In this document: positions 36,137-45,426 of the stretch, piece after piece
Position numbering within the stretch: position 1 is the first letter of the stretch
How the letters are laid out: the number at the start of each line of letters is the position of its first letter
From: Bryobacterales bacterium
GTDB lineage: Bacteria; Acidobacteriota; Terriglobia; Bryobacterales; UBA6623
DNA length: 62,828 nucleotides
Assembly (NCBI GenBank): GCA_022826925.1
Contig: JAJDTX010000034.1
Coordinates: 1-62,828, forward strand
Direction of reading: 5' to 3'
Translations under genes and position numbers: made by a program
The notes under the pieces: model-generated
What the model saw: the letters and a program-made list of their open reading frames with translations, nothing else
Told to the model about the DNA's origin: nothing
The model's database searches: none

Positions 36137-38332
36137 ATGTTCGTTCCAGTTCTCCAAGCCATCTTCCCCTTGTGGTCGAGCCGCCCGCCGAGCGGATGCC
36201 GACTTGTTGGCCCGTTGGCGTCAGTTCTGGCCGCCTTCGTCCTCTGCTCCTGCGGCGGAGGGCTACCCAGTTCCGATGACGGCGCGGTTGAGGCTACGAT
36301 CCGAATCGACGCTTCCCAACGCCTAAATCCCATCAGCGATCTGCTCTACGGGCAGTTCGCCGAGTTCATGTTCGAAGACATCAAGGGCGGTCTATGGGCG
36401 GAATTGATCGTGAACCGCGGATTCGAGGATGTCGCCTCGCCGCCAGCGGCGGCCCATTACTGGGAGCGGTATCCGGACACGCGCAACCACGCCAACGGCT
36501 TCCTGCTGGGCGGCAAGGCCATCGGAGCCTCCGAGCAAGGCTACCCGACTTCCTTCGAGAACCGGGCACAGGTCCTAGTCAACTCGCTGCCCGAACAGAT
36601 GGGTCATGGCATCTACCAGTCGGCCATTCCGGTACGCTCCGGCCTGGCCTATCGAGGGTCCGTATGGCTGCGCGCCGAAGGTGTCGAGCGGACAGCGGAC
36701 GGACTTACGGTGTCTGGTGCCTTCGATGGCTCGGTGCGTGTCTCGTTGGAGGAGGACCGTTCCGGGGGAAAGATCTACGCGGCCCACGAGATGAGTGACA
36801 TTCCGGGCGACTGGACGCGCTTCGAGTTCGAGCTGCCGGTCGCTGAGTCCGATCCACTGGCGCGGTTCGTCTTTCGAATCTACGGAGTGGGCGCGATCTG
36901 GATCGACCAAGTGTCGTTAATGCCCAGCGATGCCGTCAACAGTATCCGATCTGATGTGCTCGCGAAGGTCCGTGCGCTGCAGCCTGCATTCGTACGGTGG
37001 CCGGGCGGGAACGTGGCACAGGACTACCACTGGGAGTGGGGCATTGGCCCGCGGGATGAACGTCCGATTTGGGTCAACATGTCTTGGGACAACGATCCTG
37101 AGCCCGCAGACTTCGGAACTATCGAGTACCTGGAATTCTGCGCGAGCATCGGTGCTGAGCCGAACATAGTCGTGAACGCCGAGGGGCGCGGCGTGACGGT
37201 GCCCGAGGCGGCCGTTCTTAGGGCCACAGGCAAGGACATACGCACCGACTCCCGTCCCGCGACCGCCCAGGACGCCGCCAACTGGGTCGAATACGTAAAC
37301 GGGGACGAATCCACGCCTTACGGGGCGATGAGGGCGGAACATGGGCATCCAGAGCCGTTTGGCGCTGTCTACTGGGAGATCGGCAACGAGATCTGGGGAG
37401 ACTGGGTGCGGGGACACTCGGACGCCGCCACCTACGCTGCAAACGCGCGGCGCTACATCCGGGCGATGAAGGCTGTGGATCCCTCGATCAAGATCATCGC
37501 CGTCGGAGACGAAGACCCGAGCTGGAACCGCACGGTGCTGACGGAGATCGGAAGTGAGATCGATATGCTCTCGATTCACCACTACCGGCCGAAGGCTGGT
37601 GATCCGCCCGGTTTTGCCGCCCTCATGGCTAGGCCCCTTTGGTACGAGCGCCTCTATGAACAGGTCCGAGACATGGTCCAAGAGATCGTGCCGGGCAGGG
37701 ATATCGGCGTGGCGCTGAACGAATGGAACACCACATTCGGCATTCCGCGCCAGCACACGATGGAATCAGCGCTGTACGGAGCCCGCTTGATGAACGTCTT
37801 CGAACGTCAGGGGGACCTGATCCGCATGAGCGCCGTCTCCGACTTAGTGAACGGCTGGCCGGGCGGCGTGATTCAAGCCAGCCGCCACGACGTGTTCACG
37901 ACGGCGACGTATTCGGTCATCGAGGCGTACAACAGCCATCGCGGCGATTGGCGCCTGAAGTCCGACGTCGAATGCAGCATTGAATACGATCCCGGTGACC
38001 CTTCTCTGGGCACCGCGGTACCGGCGCTTGATGTGTCCGTCACTGCAAATGACGAGGGCACTGAGTTGTTTCTCAAGGTGGTGAACACCTCAGCCCAGGA
38101 TCCCATTCGCGCAAGGGTCGAATTGGAAGGGATCGAGGTCCAGCTCGGAGACAAGGGGACGGCAACGACAGTGACGGCGGCAACGCTCGAGACAGCGAAC
38201 ACATTTTCGGAGCCAGATCTTGTCTCGAGCCGCAAGTCGGAGATTTCGATCTCCGGCCCCCACTTCGAGTACGAGTTCCCAAAGCACTCGGTTACGGTGA
38301 TCCGTATCGCTGTATCCTTGCCCGGCGCGTAG
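36137..38332 (+). CDS. Exported GH51-type alpha-L-arabinofuranosidase
   Basis: A 731-residue glycoside hydrolase of family 51, which releases terminal alpha-L-arabinofuranosyl residues. The ATG chosen gives a lipoprotein-like signal (VLAAFVLCSCGGG). Catalytic residues: acid/base Glu in VYWEIGNEIWG (about 418) and nucleophile Glu in GVALNEWN (about 529). The barrel also shows LNPISDLLYGQFAEFMFED, FVRWPGGNVAQDYHWEWGIG and SIHHYRP. A carbohydrate-binding beta-sandwich lies between about 90 and 265. The frame is open upstream but that part is not conserved. It probably serves polysaccharide use and is unrelated to the defence genes around it. Confidence 0.9.
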   Translation: MFVPVLQAIFPLWSSRPPSGCRLVGPLASVLAAFVLCSCGGGLPSSDDGAVEATIRIDASQRLNPISDLLYGQFAEFMFEDIKGGLWAELIVNRGFEDVASPPAAAHYWERYPDTRNHANGFLLGGKAIGASEQGYPTSFENRAQVLVNSLPEQMGHGIYQSAIPVRSGLAYRGSVWLRAEGVERTADGLTVSGAFDGSVRVSLEEDRSGGKIYAAHEMSDIPGDWTRFEFELPVAESDPLARFVFRIYGVGAIWIDQVSLMPSDAVNSIRSDVLAKVRALQPAFVRWPGGNVAQDYHWEWGIGPRDERPIWVNMSWDNDPEPADFGTIEYLEFCASIGAEPNIVVNAEGRGVTVPEAAVLRATGKDIRTDSRPATAQDAANWVEYVNGDESTPYGAMRAEHGHPEPFGAVYWEIGNEIWGDWVRGHSDAATYAANARRYIRAMKAVDPSIKIIAVGDEDPSWNRTVLTEIGSEIDMLSIHHYRPKAGDPPGFAALMARPLWYERLYEQVRDMVQEIVPGRDIGVALNEWNTTFGIPRQHTMESALYGARLMNVFERQGDLIRMSAVSDLVNGWPGGVIQASRHDVFTTATYSVIEAYNSHRGDWRLKSDVECSIEYDPGDPSLGTAVPALDVSVTANDEGTELFLKVVNTSAQDPIRARVELEGIEVQLGDKGTATTVTAATLETANTFSEPDLVSSRKSEISISGPHFEYEFPKHSVTVIRIAVSLPGA

Positions 38333-38507
38333 GTGCGAGCGTAGCTCTCCGCCGAGTGCGTCACATCCGCTCTAGACGACCGGGCAAACGAGGCCACGAA
38401 CACGCAGTTCCACGACACTACAGTTCGGAAGCACACGCCATGCCGCCGCTGGTGTGCTGGGCTCGTGTGCAGAGTTCGGCGTGCGGTGATCAATACTGAG
38501 GCAGGAC

Positions 38508-38945
38508 ATGCCGATGGTTGGTGGAGAGCCGGTCCGGGAAGAGGGTGCTTGCAGTATAGGCTCCAAGAGCAAGAGGCAGTCTCAGCGCGGTTCAAGCCTC
38601 GACCCGCGCACACTAGACGAAATCATCCGGCGGGTAGTCGAGGTTGCGCAACCGGAACGGATAGTTCTGTTCGGATCGGCCGCGAAGGGAGAAATGACGC
38701 GCCACAGCGATGTGGACCTGCTGATCGTGAGAGACGGCGCGGATGCACTTGAACTAATGGCCCAGATCTATCGCCGACTGCACGGCGTAGGCGTCCCTGT
38801 CGATGTGATCGTGGTTTCTTCCGAAGATGTAGCGCGCTACCGGGATAGCCACTCCCTGGTCATCAAGCCGGCTTTGCGCGAGGGAAGGACCGTCTATGAG
38901 TCCGCTCGAGCGTCATCCCAGACGAGCCGAGGCTCGTCCCGCTGA
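38508..38945 (+). CDS. MNT-type nucleotidyltransferase
   Basis: A 145-residue minimal nucleotidyltransferase. The motif GSAAKGEMTRHSDVDLLIV contains the GSxxxG and DxD metal-binding residues. These proteins usually pair with a HEPN toxin, where the nucleotidyltransferase is the antitoxin and AMPylates or otherwise silences HEPN. Here the partner is represented only by a short stub overlapping the 3' end, so the pair is probably broken. The start is uncertain since few ATG codons precede the conserved domain. Confidence 0.75.
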   Translation: MPMVGGEPVREEGACSIGSKSKRQSQRGSSLDPRTLDEIIRRVVEVAQPERIVLFGSAAKGEMTRHSDVDLLIVRDGADALELMAQIYRRLHGVGVPVDVIVVSSEDVARYRDSHSLVIKPALREGRTVYESARASSQTSRGSSR

Positions 38946-38985
38946 GTCTTCCTCTTCCGTGATACTATCGCTGCGATTACTATGA
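38896..38985 (+). pseudogene. Short stub of HEPN-domain gene
   Basis: Starting inside the nucleotidyltransferase 3' end, as in intact MNT-HEPN pairs, a frame gives MSPLERHPRRAEARPAES then SSSVILSLRLL and a stop after 29 codons. HEPN partners commonly open with MSPLERAxEWLRRAxSDL, so only the first few residues are recognisable. Its stop overlaps the start of the next gene. The match is short and was made by eye. Confidence 0.4.
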
Positions 38986-39980
38986 CTTCTCGACGCAGAT
39001 TCATGCAGGCCACCGCCGGCGCACTGGCCGCTTCCGCCCAAGCTCAAACTGGCAGTCTCGACCGTCTGCTAGCCATTCCTGGTCCGGGTAGAGTGAGAGC
39101 CGTACTGGATACGGACACCTACAACGAGATTGATGACCAATACGCAGTTGCCTACAGCTTGCTGTCGCCAGAGCGGTTGTCAATCGAGGCGATCTACGCT
39201 GCGCCGTTCGTCAACGATCGCTCGCCATCCGCTGCTGTCGGAATGGAGAAGAGCTACGAGGAAATCCTGCGGCTGCTTGGCTTCTTCGCCGATGCCGATA
39301 CGGGAAGCGTGTTTCGTGGCTCAAGCCAATTCATGGAAGGGAAGGGTCGGCCGGCTGAGAGTGATGCCGCGCGCGACCTGATCGAGAAGGCGCTGAAGCC
39401 CAGCGACGAGCCGCTCTATGTCCTGACCATTGGCTGCCCCGTGAACGTGTCTTCAGCGATTCTGATGGAGCCGAGGATCAAGGAGAAGATTGTTGTCGTC
39501 TGGCTCGGCGGTACCACGCACTACTGGCCTTCAGCAAGCGAGTTCAACCTACGGCAAGACGTTATTGCCTCGCAAGTGCTGTTCGACAGCGGAGTTCCCT
39601 TGGTCCAGATCCCGACCAAGAACGTGTCCGAGCATCTGAAGACGACGGCTTCCGAGTTGGAGCAATTCCTGCGCGGGCGCTCGCGGATAGGAGACTACCT
39701 CTACGGCCAGTTTCTCCAATACCAGGCCGTAAGAACCAAGGGACGAAACACGGGATTCCCGTATTCCAAGGTCATCTGGGATATCTCAGCGATCGCGTGG
39801 CTGAACAACCCCGCCTGGGTCCCCTCGGAGATCGTGTCAAGCCCTGTCTTGACCGACGACATGCGCTGGAAGACCGAATCCGGTCGACACAACATCCGCG
39901 TCGCAAACAACTGCAACCGCGACTTAGTCTTCAACGACGTATTTTCTCGCCTCGCAGGCCTCAAGGACGTGGGTGTGTAG
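38982..39980 (+). CDS. Exported nucleoside hydrolase-like protein
   Basis: A 332-residue protein of the inosine-uridine nucleoside hydrolase family. The N-terminus carries a twin-arginine-like signal (MTSRRRFMQATAGALAAS). The Asp-rich Ca site is VLDTDTYNEIDDQYA (43-52), followed by IEAIYAAPFVND and LTIGCPVNVSSAI and the C-terminal VANNCNRDLVF. The family hydrolyses N-ribosyl bonds. Exported versions may recycle nucleosides or act on other ribosides. Its start overlaps the stop of the HEPN stub. Confidence 0.82.
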   Translation: MTSRRRFMQATAGALAASAQAQTGSLDRLLAIPGPGRVRAVLDTDTYNEIDDQYAVAYSLLSPERLSIEAIYAAPFVNDRSPSAAVGMEKSYEEILRLLGFFADADTGSVFRGSSQFMEGKGRPAESDAARDLIEKALKPSDEPLYVLTIGCPVNVSSAILMEPRIKEKIVVVWLGGTTHYWPSASEFNLRQDVIASQVLFDSGVPLVQIPTKNVSEHLKTTASELEQFLRGRSRIGDYLYGQFLQYQAVRTKGRNTGFPYSKVIWDISAIAWLNNPAWVPSEIVSSPVLTDDMRWKTESGRHNIRVANNCNRDLVFNDVFSRLAGLKDVGV

Positions 39981-40036
39981 CACTTGATTGCAACGCAATC
40001 GTGAAGTAAGCTTGTTTCGAGCGGGAGTGTGTAACA

Positions 40037-40279
40037 ATGGCGAGCATTACAATCCGCCATCTCGACGACGAAGTGAAGACCCGACTTCGGGTTCGCGCGT
40101 CTGCGAACGGTCACTCGATGGAAGAGGAGGCACGGATCATCCTACGTGAGGCGGTCGGCCGAGAAGCCGAACCGGAAAACCTCGCCAGTTTCATCCGCGA
40201 GTGCTTCGAACCATTTGGTGGCGTGGAACTCGAACTACCACCACGCACACCCATGCGCGAGCCTCCTAATTTCAGTTGA
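40037..40279 (+). CDS. FitA-like ribbon-helix-helix antitoxin
   Basis: An 80-residue antitoxin. The N-terminal ribbon-helix-helix ASITIRHLDDEVKTRLRVRA followed by GHSMEEEARIILREAV is the FitA pattern, which binds DNA as a dimer and neutralises the PIN toxin through its C-terminal extension. It is 9 bases upstream of the toxin gene, the typical spacing, and would repress its own operon. Confidence 0.85.
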   Translation: MASITIRHLDDEVKTRLRVRASANGHSMEEEARIILREAVGREAEPENLASFIRECFEPFGGVELELPPRTPMREPPNFS

Positions 40280-40288
40280 GGCTCGGGA

Positions 40289-40711
40289 ATGTTAGTTCTC
40301 GATACCAACGTGGTGTCCGAATTAATGCGCCCTGTGCCCAATCCCGTGATCACATCATGGGTTGCAGATCGTGCGACATCGAGCCTGTTTCTGACGGCAG
40401 TGACTGAGGCGGAGTTGCGCTTCGGTCTTGCGGTAATGCCAACGGGCAAACGCCGAGCCGGCCTTGCAGCAGCCCTTGAACGGATGCTAGAACGGGGCTT
40501 TGCAAACCGCGTACTGCCGTTCGATAGCAGCGCGGCATTTGCGTACGCCGAGATCGCGGCCGCACGACGCCGTCTGGGCCGGCCAATCCCGGAAGCCGAT
40601 TGCCAGATCGCCGCAATCGCTCGGTCGCGCGGCATGGCAGTGGCGACGCGCAATACTCGGGACTTCGAGGATACGGGGGTAGAAGTCTCCAACCCATGGG
40701 AGGGTGTGTGA
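40289..40711 (+). CDS. FitB/VapC-like PIN-domain toxin
   Basis: A 140-residue PIN-domain ribonuclease. Acidic residues are visible in LVLDTNVVSELMR (Asp5), TEAELRFG, PEADCQIAAIARSRG and TRNTRDF, the four positions that coordinate Mg in PIN toxins. Members cleave RNA, often tRNA or rRNA, when freed from antitoxin. It is the downstream partner of FitA. Confidence 0.85.
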   Translation: MLVLDTNVVSELMRPVPNPVITSWVADRATSSLFLTAVTEAELRFGLAVMPTGKRRAGLAAALERMLERGFANRVLPFDSSAAFAYAEIAAARRRLGRPIPEADCQIAAIARSRGMAVATRNTRDFEDTGVEVSNPWEGV

Positions 40712-40946
40712 GCGGCATGGTCAAACCCTTTCTCAGTGTCGAAATTGATGCTCTGCCGAACGATGCTGTCTGGAATTTTGGTGGCCATGTGAGTCTCCAC
40801 TTGGAGTGTGTGCTGCCAGACAGCACGCACTCCGGTTACGTCTGCGGCAAAGATCCCGGCTCCACCCTATGCGATGCTGGGAGCCAAGCGTGCCGGGGTT
40901 AGTCTCATTCGGTGCGTGGCAGGGGCATAGCGGATAAGAAGAATAC

Positions 40947-43775
40947 ATGCGCTTATCGTGGAACGAGATTCGTGCGCGGGCGGCCGGATTCGCCCGCGAA
41001 TGGGCTGACGAGACGTACGAGAAGGGCGAGACCCAGAGCTTCTATAACGAGTTCTTCCAGATCTTCGGAGTCCGGCGACGCACTGTGGCGCGCTACGAGG
41101 AGCATGTCCGACGCTTAGACGACACCTCGGGCTTCATCGACCTGTTCTGGCCGGGCGTGCTGCTGGTGGAGCAAAAGAGTGCTGGACGGGATCTAGCCGC
41201 AGCCCGCAAGCAGGCGGGTGCTTACTTCGATGCTCTGCCGGAGAAGGACCGGCCACGCTACCAACTGCTCTGTGATTTCCAAACGTTTGAGCTGCTTGAT
41301 CGAAGCGAGCGCGAAGAGACACGGTTCGAACTTGCAGACCTACCGCAACATGTTGAGAAATTCGGATTCATCCTCGGCGTACAGCGACGCACGTTCCGCG
41401 ACCAAGATCCCGTCAACATCGAGGCATCCGAACTGATTGCTCGCCTCCACGACGCGCTCAAGGCATCTGGTTACGAGGGCCATGACCTACAGCGGTTCTT
41501 GGTGCGGACTGTTTTCTGCTTATTTGCCGATGACACAGGGATCTTCGAGCCACGCGACCTCTTCCTGCAGTTCATCGAGGAACGCACGTCGGAGGACGGG
41601 GCGGACCTTGGTCCTTGGTTGGCGCGAGTTTTTCAGGTCCTGAACACTCCGCTAGAACAGAGGCAGAAGGCCTTAGATGAGGACCTGTCCCGCTTTCCGC
41701 ATGTGAACGGCGACCTCTTCGCCGATCCACTGCTCATTCCGGACTTCGACACGTCGATGCGAGAGGCGTTGCTGGAGGCGGGCCGCTTCGACTGGACGGC
41801 CATCTCTCCAGCTATCTTCGGCGCGCTCTTCCAGTCGGTCATGGAACCGGCGGAGCGTCGTGCTGCGGGAGCACATTACACGACTGAGAAGAACATCCTG
41901 AAGGTGATCGAGCCGCTGTTCCTAGACGCGCTCCGGGCCGAATTCAATCACTTGAAGCAGCGTCGGGACGGTCGCAGCCTAGCCGACTTGCGGAAGTTCC
42001 GAGCCCGGCTTGGCTCAATCCGCTGCTTCGATCCGGCGTGTGGCTGCGGCAACTTCCTGATCATCGCCTACCGAGAACTACGCTCGCTGGAAATCGAGGT
42101 GCTCAAAGAGCTGGCACAGCGTGCCGGCGGGGTGCAGCTTGCCGTCGACGTATGGTCAGTGATCGACGTTGATCAGTTTTTCGGTATCGAACTCGGGGAG
42201 TTTCCGGCGCGCATAGCGGCGACTGCTCTGTGGATGATGGACCATATTATGAACAATCGGCTGAGCCTCGAGTTCGGCCAGACTTACGCGCGAATTCCGA
42301 TTGAGAAGTCGCCGCGCATCCATAATGCCGACGCGCTGGAGATCGACTGGGCCAGCGTGCTGCCGCCAGAGGACTGCTCATACGTGTTCGGCAATCCGCC
42401 GTTCGGCGGGGCCAAGTTCCAGTCCCCTTTGCAGAGGGCACAGGTTCGCCGAGTTGCATCGCTCGGCGGCAGCGGCGGGTCACTGGATTACGTCGCCGCA
42501 TGGTTCATCCGTGCGGGCGAGTACGCCCGCCAAGCCCAAACGGCGAACGGGAACCGAGCGCCGCGAATCGGTTTCGTCGCGACCAACTCGATCACGCAGG
42601 GAGAGCAAGTGGCGCAGCTCTGGCCGGTCCTTTTTGAGCGCCAAGACTTGGAGATCACCTACGCTCACCGCACGTTTGCGTGGGGCTCAGACGCGCGCGG
42701 CAAGGCCCATGTGCATGTCGTCATAATCGGGCTAGAGTTGTCCGAGCATGCTCGATCCGGCAGGCGCTTGTTCTCATATCACGATATCCAAGGAGAGCCG
42801 CATGAGAGCAGCCACTCGGTAATCACGCCCTATCTGGTTGACGGTGGTGCGTTGACGAATGCGCAGCTTGTCGTCCGGGAGGAGAGTAGGCCAATCAACG
42901 GGCTGGGCCAACTGCTCACCGGCTCCCAGCCTATCGACAACGGATATTACATTCTCGATGCAAGACAACGCGAGTCATTTCTGGAAGCTGAGCCGAAGGT
43001 TGAGCCGTTCCTCCGTCCGTTCGTGGGCGGCCGCGAATACCTCCGAGGAAGAGAGCGTTGGATTCTCGCGTTGCACGACGTTTCTCCCACTACTCTGGCG
43101 CAGCTACCGCGTGTCCGAGATCGGATTGCCGCTGTTCGCGGGTACCGGCAAAGGAGCAAGCGGAGATCCACCCTTCGACTTGCTGACACTCCGACGCTTT
43201 GGCAGGTCAACGTCCTACCAACCGCTCCGTTTCTCGCTCTACCAGAAGTGAGTTCCGAGCGGCGTGAGTACATCCCGATCGGTTGGTTGGAGCCGCCCGC
43301 CATCCCCAGCAACAAGCTCCGACTACTGCCCAAAGCGACGCTCGCCGAGTTCGCGCTACTGACCTCCGCCATGCACATGGCTTGGATGCGGGCGGTGACA
43401 GGGCGCCTGGAGAGCCGATACCAATACTCCGTCGGAGTCGTTTACAACACTTTCCCCGTGCCCTCCGGCTTCGCCGACAGGAGCGCGGACCTATCGAAGC
43501 TTGAACAGTCCGCTCAAGCCGTCCTCGACGCCCGGGACACGCACTCCGAAGCGACTTTGGTGGAGCTCTACGATCCGGATCTCATGCCTGCGAACCTTCG
43601 CAAGGCGCATCAGGCATTGGACCGCGCGGTCGACCGACTCTATCGCCGTAGCGCGTTTCAGTCCGAGCGCGAACGAATCGAGCACTTGTTCATGCTGTAC
43701 GAGAAGATGCGTGCCCCCCTGGATGCGACTAGCAAGGCTGGGCCGAAGCGCCACAGAAAGAAGGTCTCCGCTTGA
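40947..43775 (+). CDS. MmeI-like type IIL restriction-modification enzyme
   Basis: A 942-residue single-chain enzyme of the MmeI family (MmeI is about 920). The N-terminal nuclease has the exact D-X9-E-X-K pattern (D65, E75, K77; FIDLFWPGVLLVEQK). The methyltransferase region has DPACGCGNF at about 362-370 (motif I) and NPPF at 483-486 (motif IV), the N6-adenine type. The family usually methylates one strand of a non-palindromic site and cleaves about 20 bases away; here the target-recognition domain (about 600-850) sets a specificity I cannot predict. It is a candidate anti-phage enzyme, preceded by about 235 bases with no gene. Confidence 0.88.
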   Translation: MRLSWNEIRARAAGFAREWADETYEKGETQSFYNEFFQIFGVRRRTVARYEEHVRRLDDTSGFIDLFWPGVLLVEQKSAGRDLAAARKQAGAYFDALPEKDRPRYQLLCDFQTFELLDRSEREETRFELADLPQHVEKFGFILGVQRRTFRDQDPVNIEASELIARLHDALKASGYEGHDLQRFLVRTVFCLFADDTGIFEPRDLFLQFIEERTSEDGADLGPWLARVFQVLNTPLEQRQKALDEDLSRFPHVNGDLFADPLLIPDFDTSMREALLEAGRFDWTAISPAIFGALFQSVMEPAERRAAGAHYTTEKNILKVIEPLFLDALRAEFNHLKQRRDGRSLADLRKFRARLGSIRCFDPACGCGNFLIIAYRELRSLEIEVLKELAQRAGGVQLAVDVWSVIDVDQFFGIELGEFPARIAATALWMMDHIMNNRLSLEFGQTYARIPIEKSPRIHNADALEIDWASVLPPEDCSYVFGNPPFGGAKFQSPLQRAQVRRVASLGGSGGSLDYVAAWFIRAGEYARQAQTANGNRAPRIGFVATNSITQGEQVAQLWPVLFERQDLEITYAHRTFAWGSDARGKAHVHVVIIGLELSEHARSGRRLFSYHDIQGEPHESSHSVITPYLVDGGALTNAQLVVREESRPINGLGQLLTGSQPIDNGYYILDARQRESFLEAEPKVEPFLRPFVGGREYLRGRERWILALHDVSPTTLAQLPRVRDRIAAVRGYRQRSKRRSTLRLADTPTLWQVNVLPTAPFLALPEVSSERREYIPIGWLEPPAIPSNKLRLLPKATLAEFALLTSAMHMAWMRAVTGRLESRYQYSVGVVYNTFPVPSGFADRSADLSKLEQSAQAVLDARDTHSEATLVELYDPDLMPANLRKAHQALDRAVDRLYRRSAFQSERERIEHLFMLYEKMRAPLDATSKAGPKRHRKKVSA

Positions 43776-43802
43776 AACTCTGGAAACAGAGAGTTCCGGA
43801 AC

Positions 43803-44075
43803 GTGGATTCACGGTTGCTTGCTAAGGCCCCCTCGTATGGGGAACACTTGTCAGACCCTGCCACCGTTGACGCAGCTCTTCGATTGCATGAAGGCAAGAC
43901 ACTAGGAGCGAGCAATGGCTTGATCCGGTGCGCTGGAATCGAAACAATCCGTCATCGGGAGGATTCGAACGGTCCGAACGGTCCTCACTACGTCTATTGG
44001 CAGGCTTTTGCGGGCATTGGAGAAGTTTGGCTACCAATCAACCGCTATTCGGAGTCGCCCCTACGCGGCATTTGA
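43803..44075 (+). CDS. Hypothetical protein, 90 residues
   Basis: A short frame from a GTG 28 bases after the MmeI-like stop: SRLLAKAPSYGEHLSDPATV, then DAALRLHEGKTLGASNGLIR, ending YVYWQAFAGIGEVWLPINRY. No family recognised and no signal or TM segment. It might be real, being in line with the upstream gene, or a relic. It is followed by the convergent Gabija-like genes. Confidence 0.4.
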   Translation: MDSRLLAKAPSYGEHLSDPATVDAALRLHEGKTLGASNGLIRCAGIETIRHREDSNGPNGPHYVYWQAFAGIGEVWLPINRYSESPLRGI

Positions 44076-44109
44076 AGGCGCTTTCATGAGATTCCCCCCA
44101 AAGTTGTCA

Positions 44110-45426
44110 CTACAATGCCGTGGCAATGTCTTGCAATGGACGGAACTTTAACGGCGGTTGCTCCAGCAACTGCTCCGTCTGCACAAAGACATGGCAGTAT
44201 TTCTGAGCTCGGGTTATGCCGTTGTAGAGAAGGCGAGCTTTGTACTCGTCGCTCCCGGGCACTCCTGGTGGCCACAACAGGACTACCCTGTCGAATTCTC
44301 GGTTTTTGGCTTGGTGGATTGACATAACCCGGATGCCGACGCGGCGTTGGCTTGCATATGCTCGGTGGTTCGACGCCGTGCGGCCAACAAGTTCCCTGAG
44401 TTCATTCACAGTCCATGTTTGCTTGGCGGTCGTGCCTAACTTGCGCTTCGCTGCGACGCCGACATCCGGAAACCATTTCGGTGCGTCGTGGGTGTAAGCC
44501 GACTGTTCTACAATCTCGGTGATGTCGAATAGCTCTTTGTTGCCGAATCTTTCCATTACGTGGTCCGTTTCGTCATTAGCGCCAGATTCACGGGACAACC
44601 TTAGAGGGGGGATTTTGAACTTCTTCGATCTGAGCCCGTTAGCAAGACGAGAAGTGACCTTGCTTGCCCATCGTGCTCCACCTGGCGCATAGAGCACTGC
44701 TTTCGTTCCAAACTTGCAGAGAGCACTTCCGATCATGAACGGCATCAAATTCGGGTAGTGGTAGCGAATCACAAGGCCCGGACCGCTTATCGGACTCGAA
44801 AGCCTCCGTAGTGCCACGCCCGCATCCAATAGACCGGTCATTCGTGTCCTGTGGACGTGGTGCAGCTTCGTGATGTTACCGCCGTTGAACCATTGAACAA
44901 AGGATTCTGGGTCTAATGTCTCGTCAAGACACTGAAATTCGTCGGCGGCTACAAAGAGGCGAACGTGCGCTTCGAGTGCGCGGACAATTCTGAGGCGAGA
45001 CGCCGAGAGTTCTTGGGCTTCGTCGACGACGACAATGGGAAAAGTTCGTGCGACCCAGAGGGCGACCTGCCGAAACTCAAGCAGATGACCGCAAGCGTCG
45101 CATGTCTGCCCAAATGATTCACCGAAAGCGATCCCATGATGAGCGGCAAGAACTCTCCATCTCCGGCAAAGTGAAGCCGCAAAGCTATCTATGGTTTGCG
45201 CAGCAAATCGACCTCTCAAGACAGAGACTCTTCGAAGGCGGTCGTCCAAACGCCTGCGGGATCCATGCATGAATGTCAACGCGAGAATCTTCTGATGTTC
45301 TTTCAGTCGGTTCTGCCGGCAGACCTCGATCACCGATTCGATCAGGCGATACGTCTTTCCGGTTCCCGCTGGACCCTCAAATCCCTGGAAGCTCATCGGT
45401 GATTGTCCAGAGAGTGGAGGTGCCAT
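44110..45426 (-). CDS. GajB-like UvrD/Rep-type helicase
   Basis: A 438-residue DNA helicase-like protein. Walker A GPAGTGKT lies at about 18-25, motif Ib-like ALTFMHGSRRRLDDRL, Walker B VVVDEAQELS, LFVAADEFQCLDET, and near the C-terminus RVMSIHQAKNREFDRVVLL and LLYNGITRAQKYCHVFV, the motifs V and VI of UvrD-like helicases. It is shorter than UvrD. The ATG chosen (MAPPLSGQSP) lies within the 3' end of the GajA-like gene and has GAGG before it; a start 30 bases later (MSFQG) is an alternative. The pairing with an OLD-type nuclease is that of Gabija. Specific activity is inferred. Confidence 0.85.
   Translation of the reverse strand: MAPPLSGQSPMSFQGFEGPAGTGKTYRLIESVIEVCRQNRLKEHQKILALTFMHGSRRRLDDRLRRVSVLRGRFAAQTIDSFAASLCRRWRVLAAHHGIAFGESFGQTCDACGHLLEFRQVALWVARTFPIVVVDEAQELSASRLRIVRALEAHVRLFVAADEFQCLDETLDPESFVQWFNGGNITKLHHVHRTRMTGLLDAGVALRRLSSPISGPGLVIRYHYPNLMPFMIGSALCKFGTKAVLYAPGGARWASKVTSRLANGLRSKKFKIPPLRLSRESGANDETDHVMERFGNKELFDITEIVEQSAYTHDAPKWFPDVGVAAKRKLGTTAKQTWTVNELRELVGRTASNHRAYASQRRVGIRVMSIHQAKNREFDRVVLLWPPGVPGSDEYKARLLYNGITRAQKYCHVFVQTEQLLEQPPLKFRPLQDIATAL

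Noticed and set aside
43940..43990. GATTCGAAC followed by a repeat of CGGTCC, like a tRNA T-arm
   Set aside because: No acceptor stem, D-arm or anticodon arm can be built around it; it lies within the small downstream frame.
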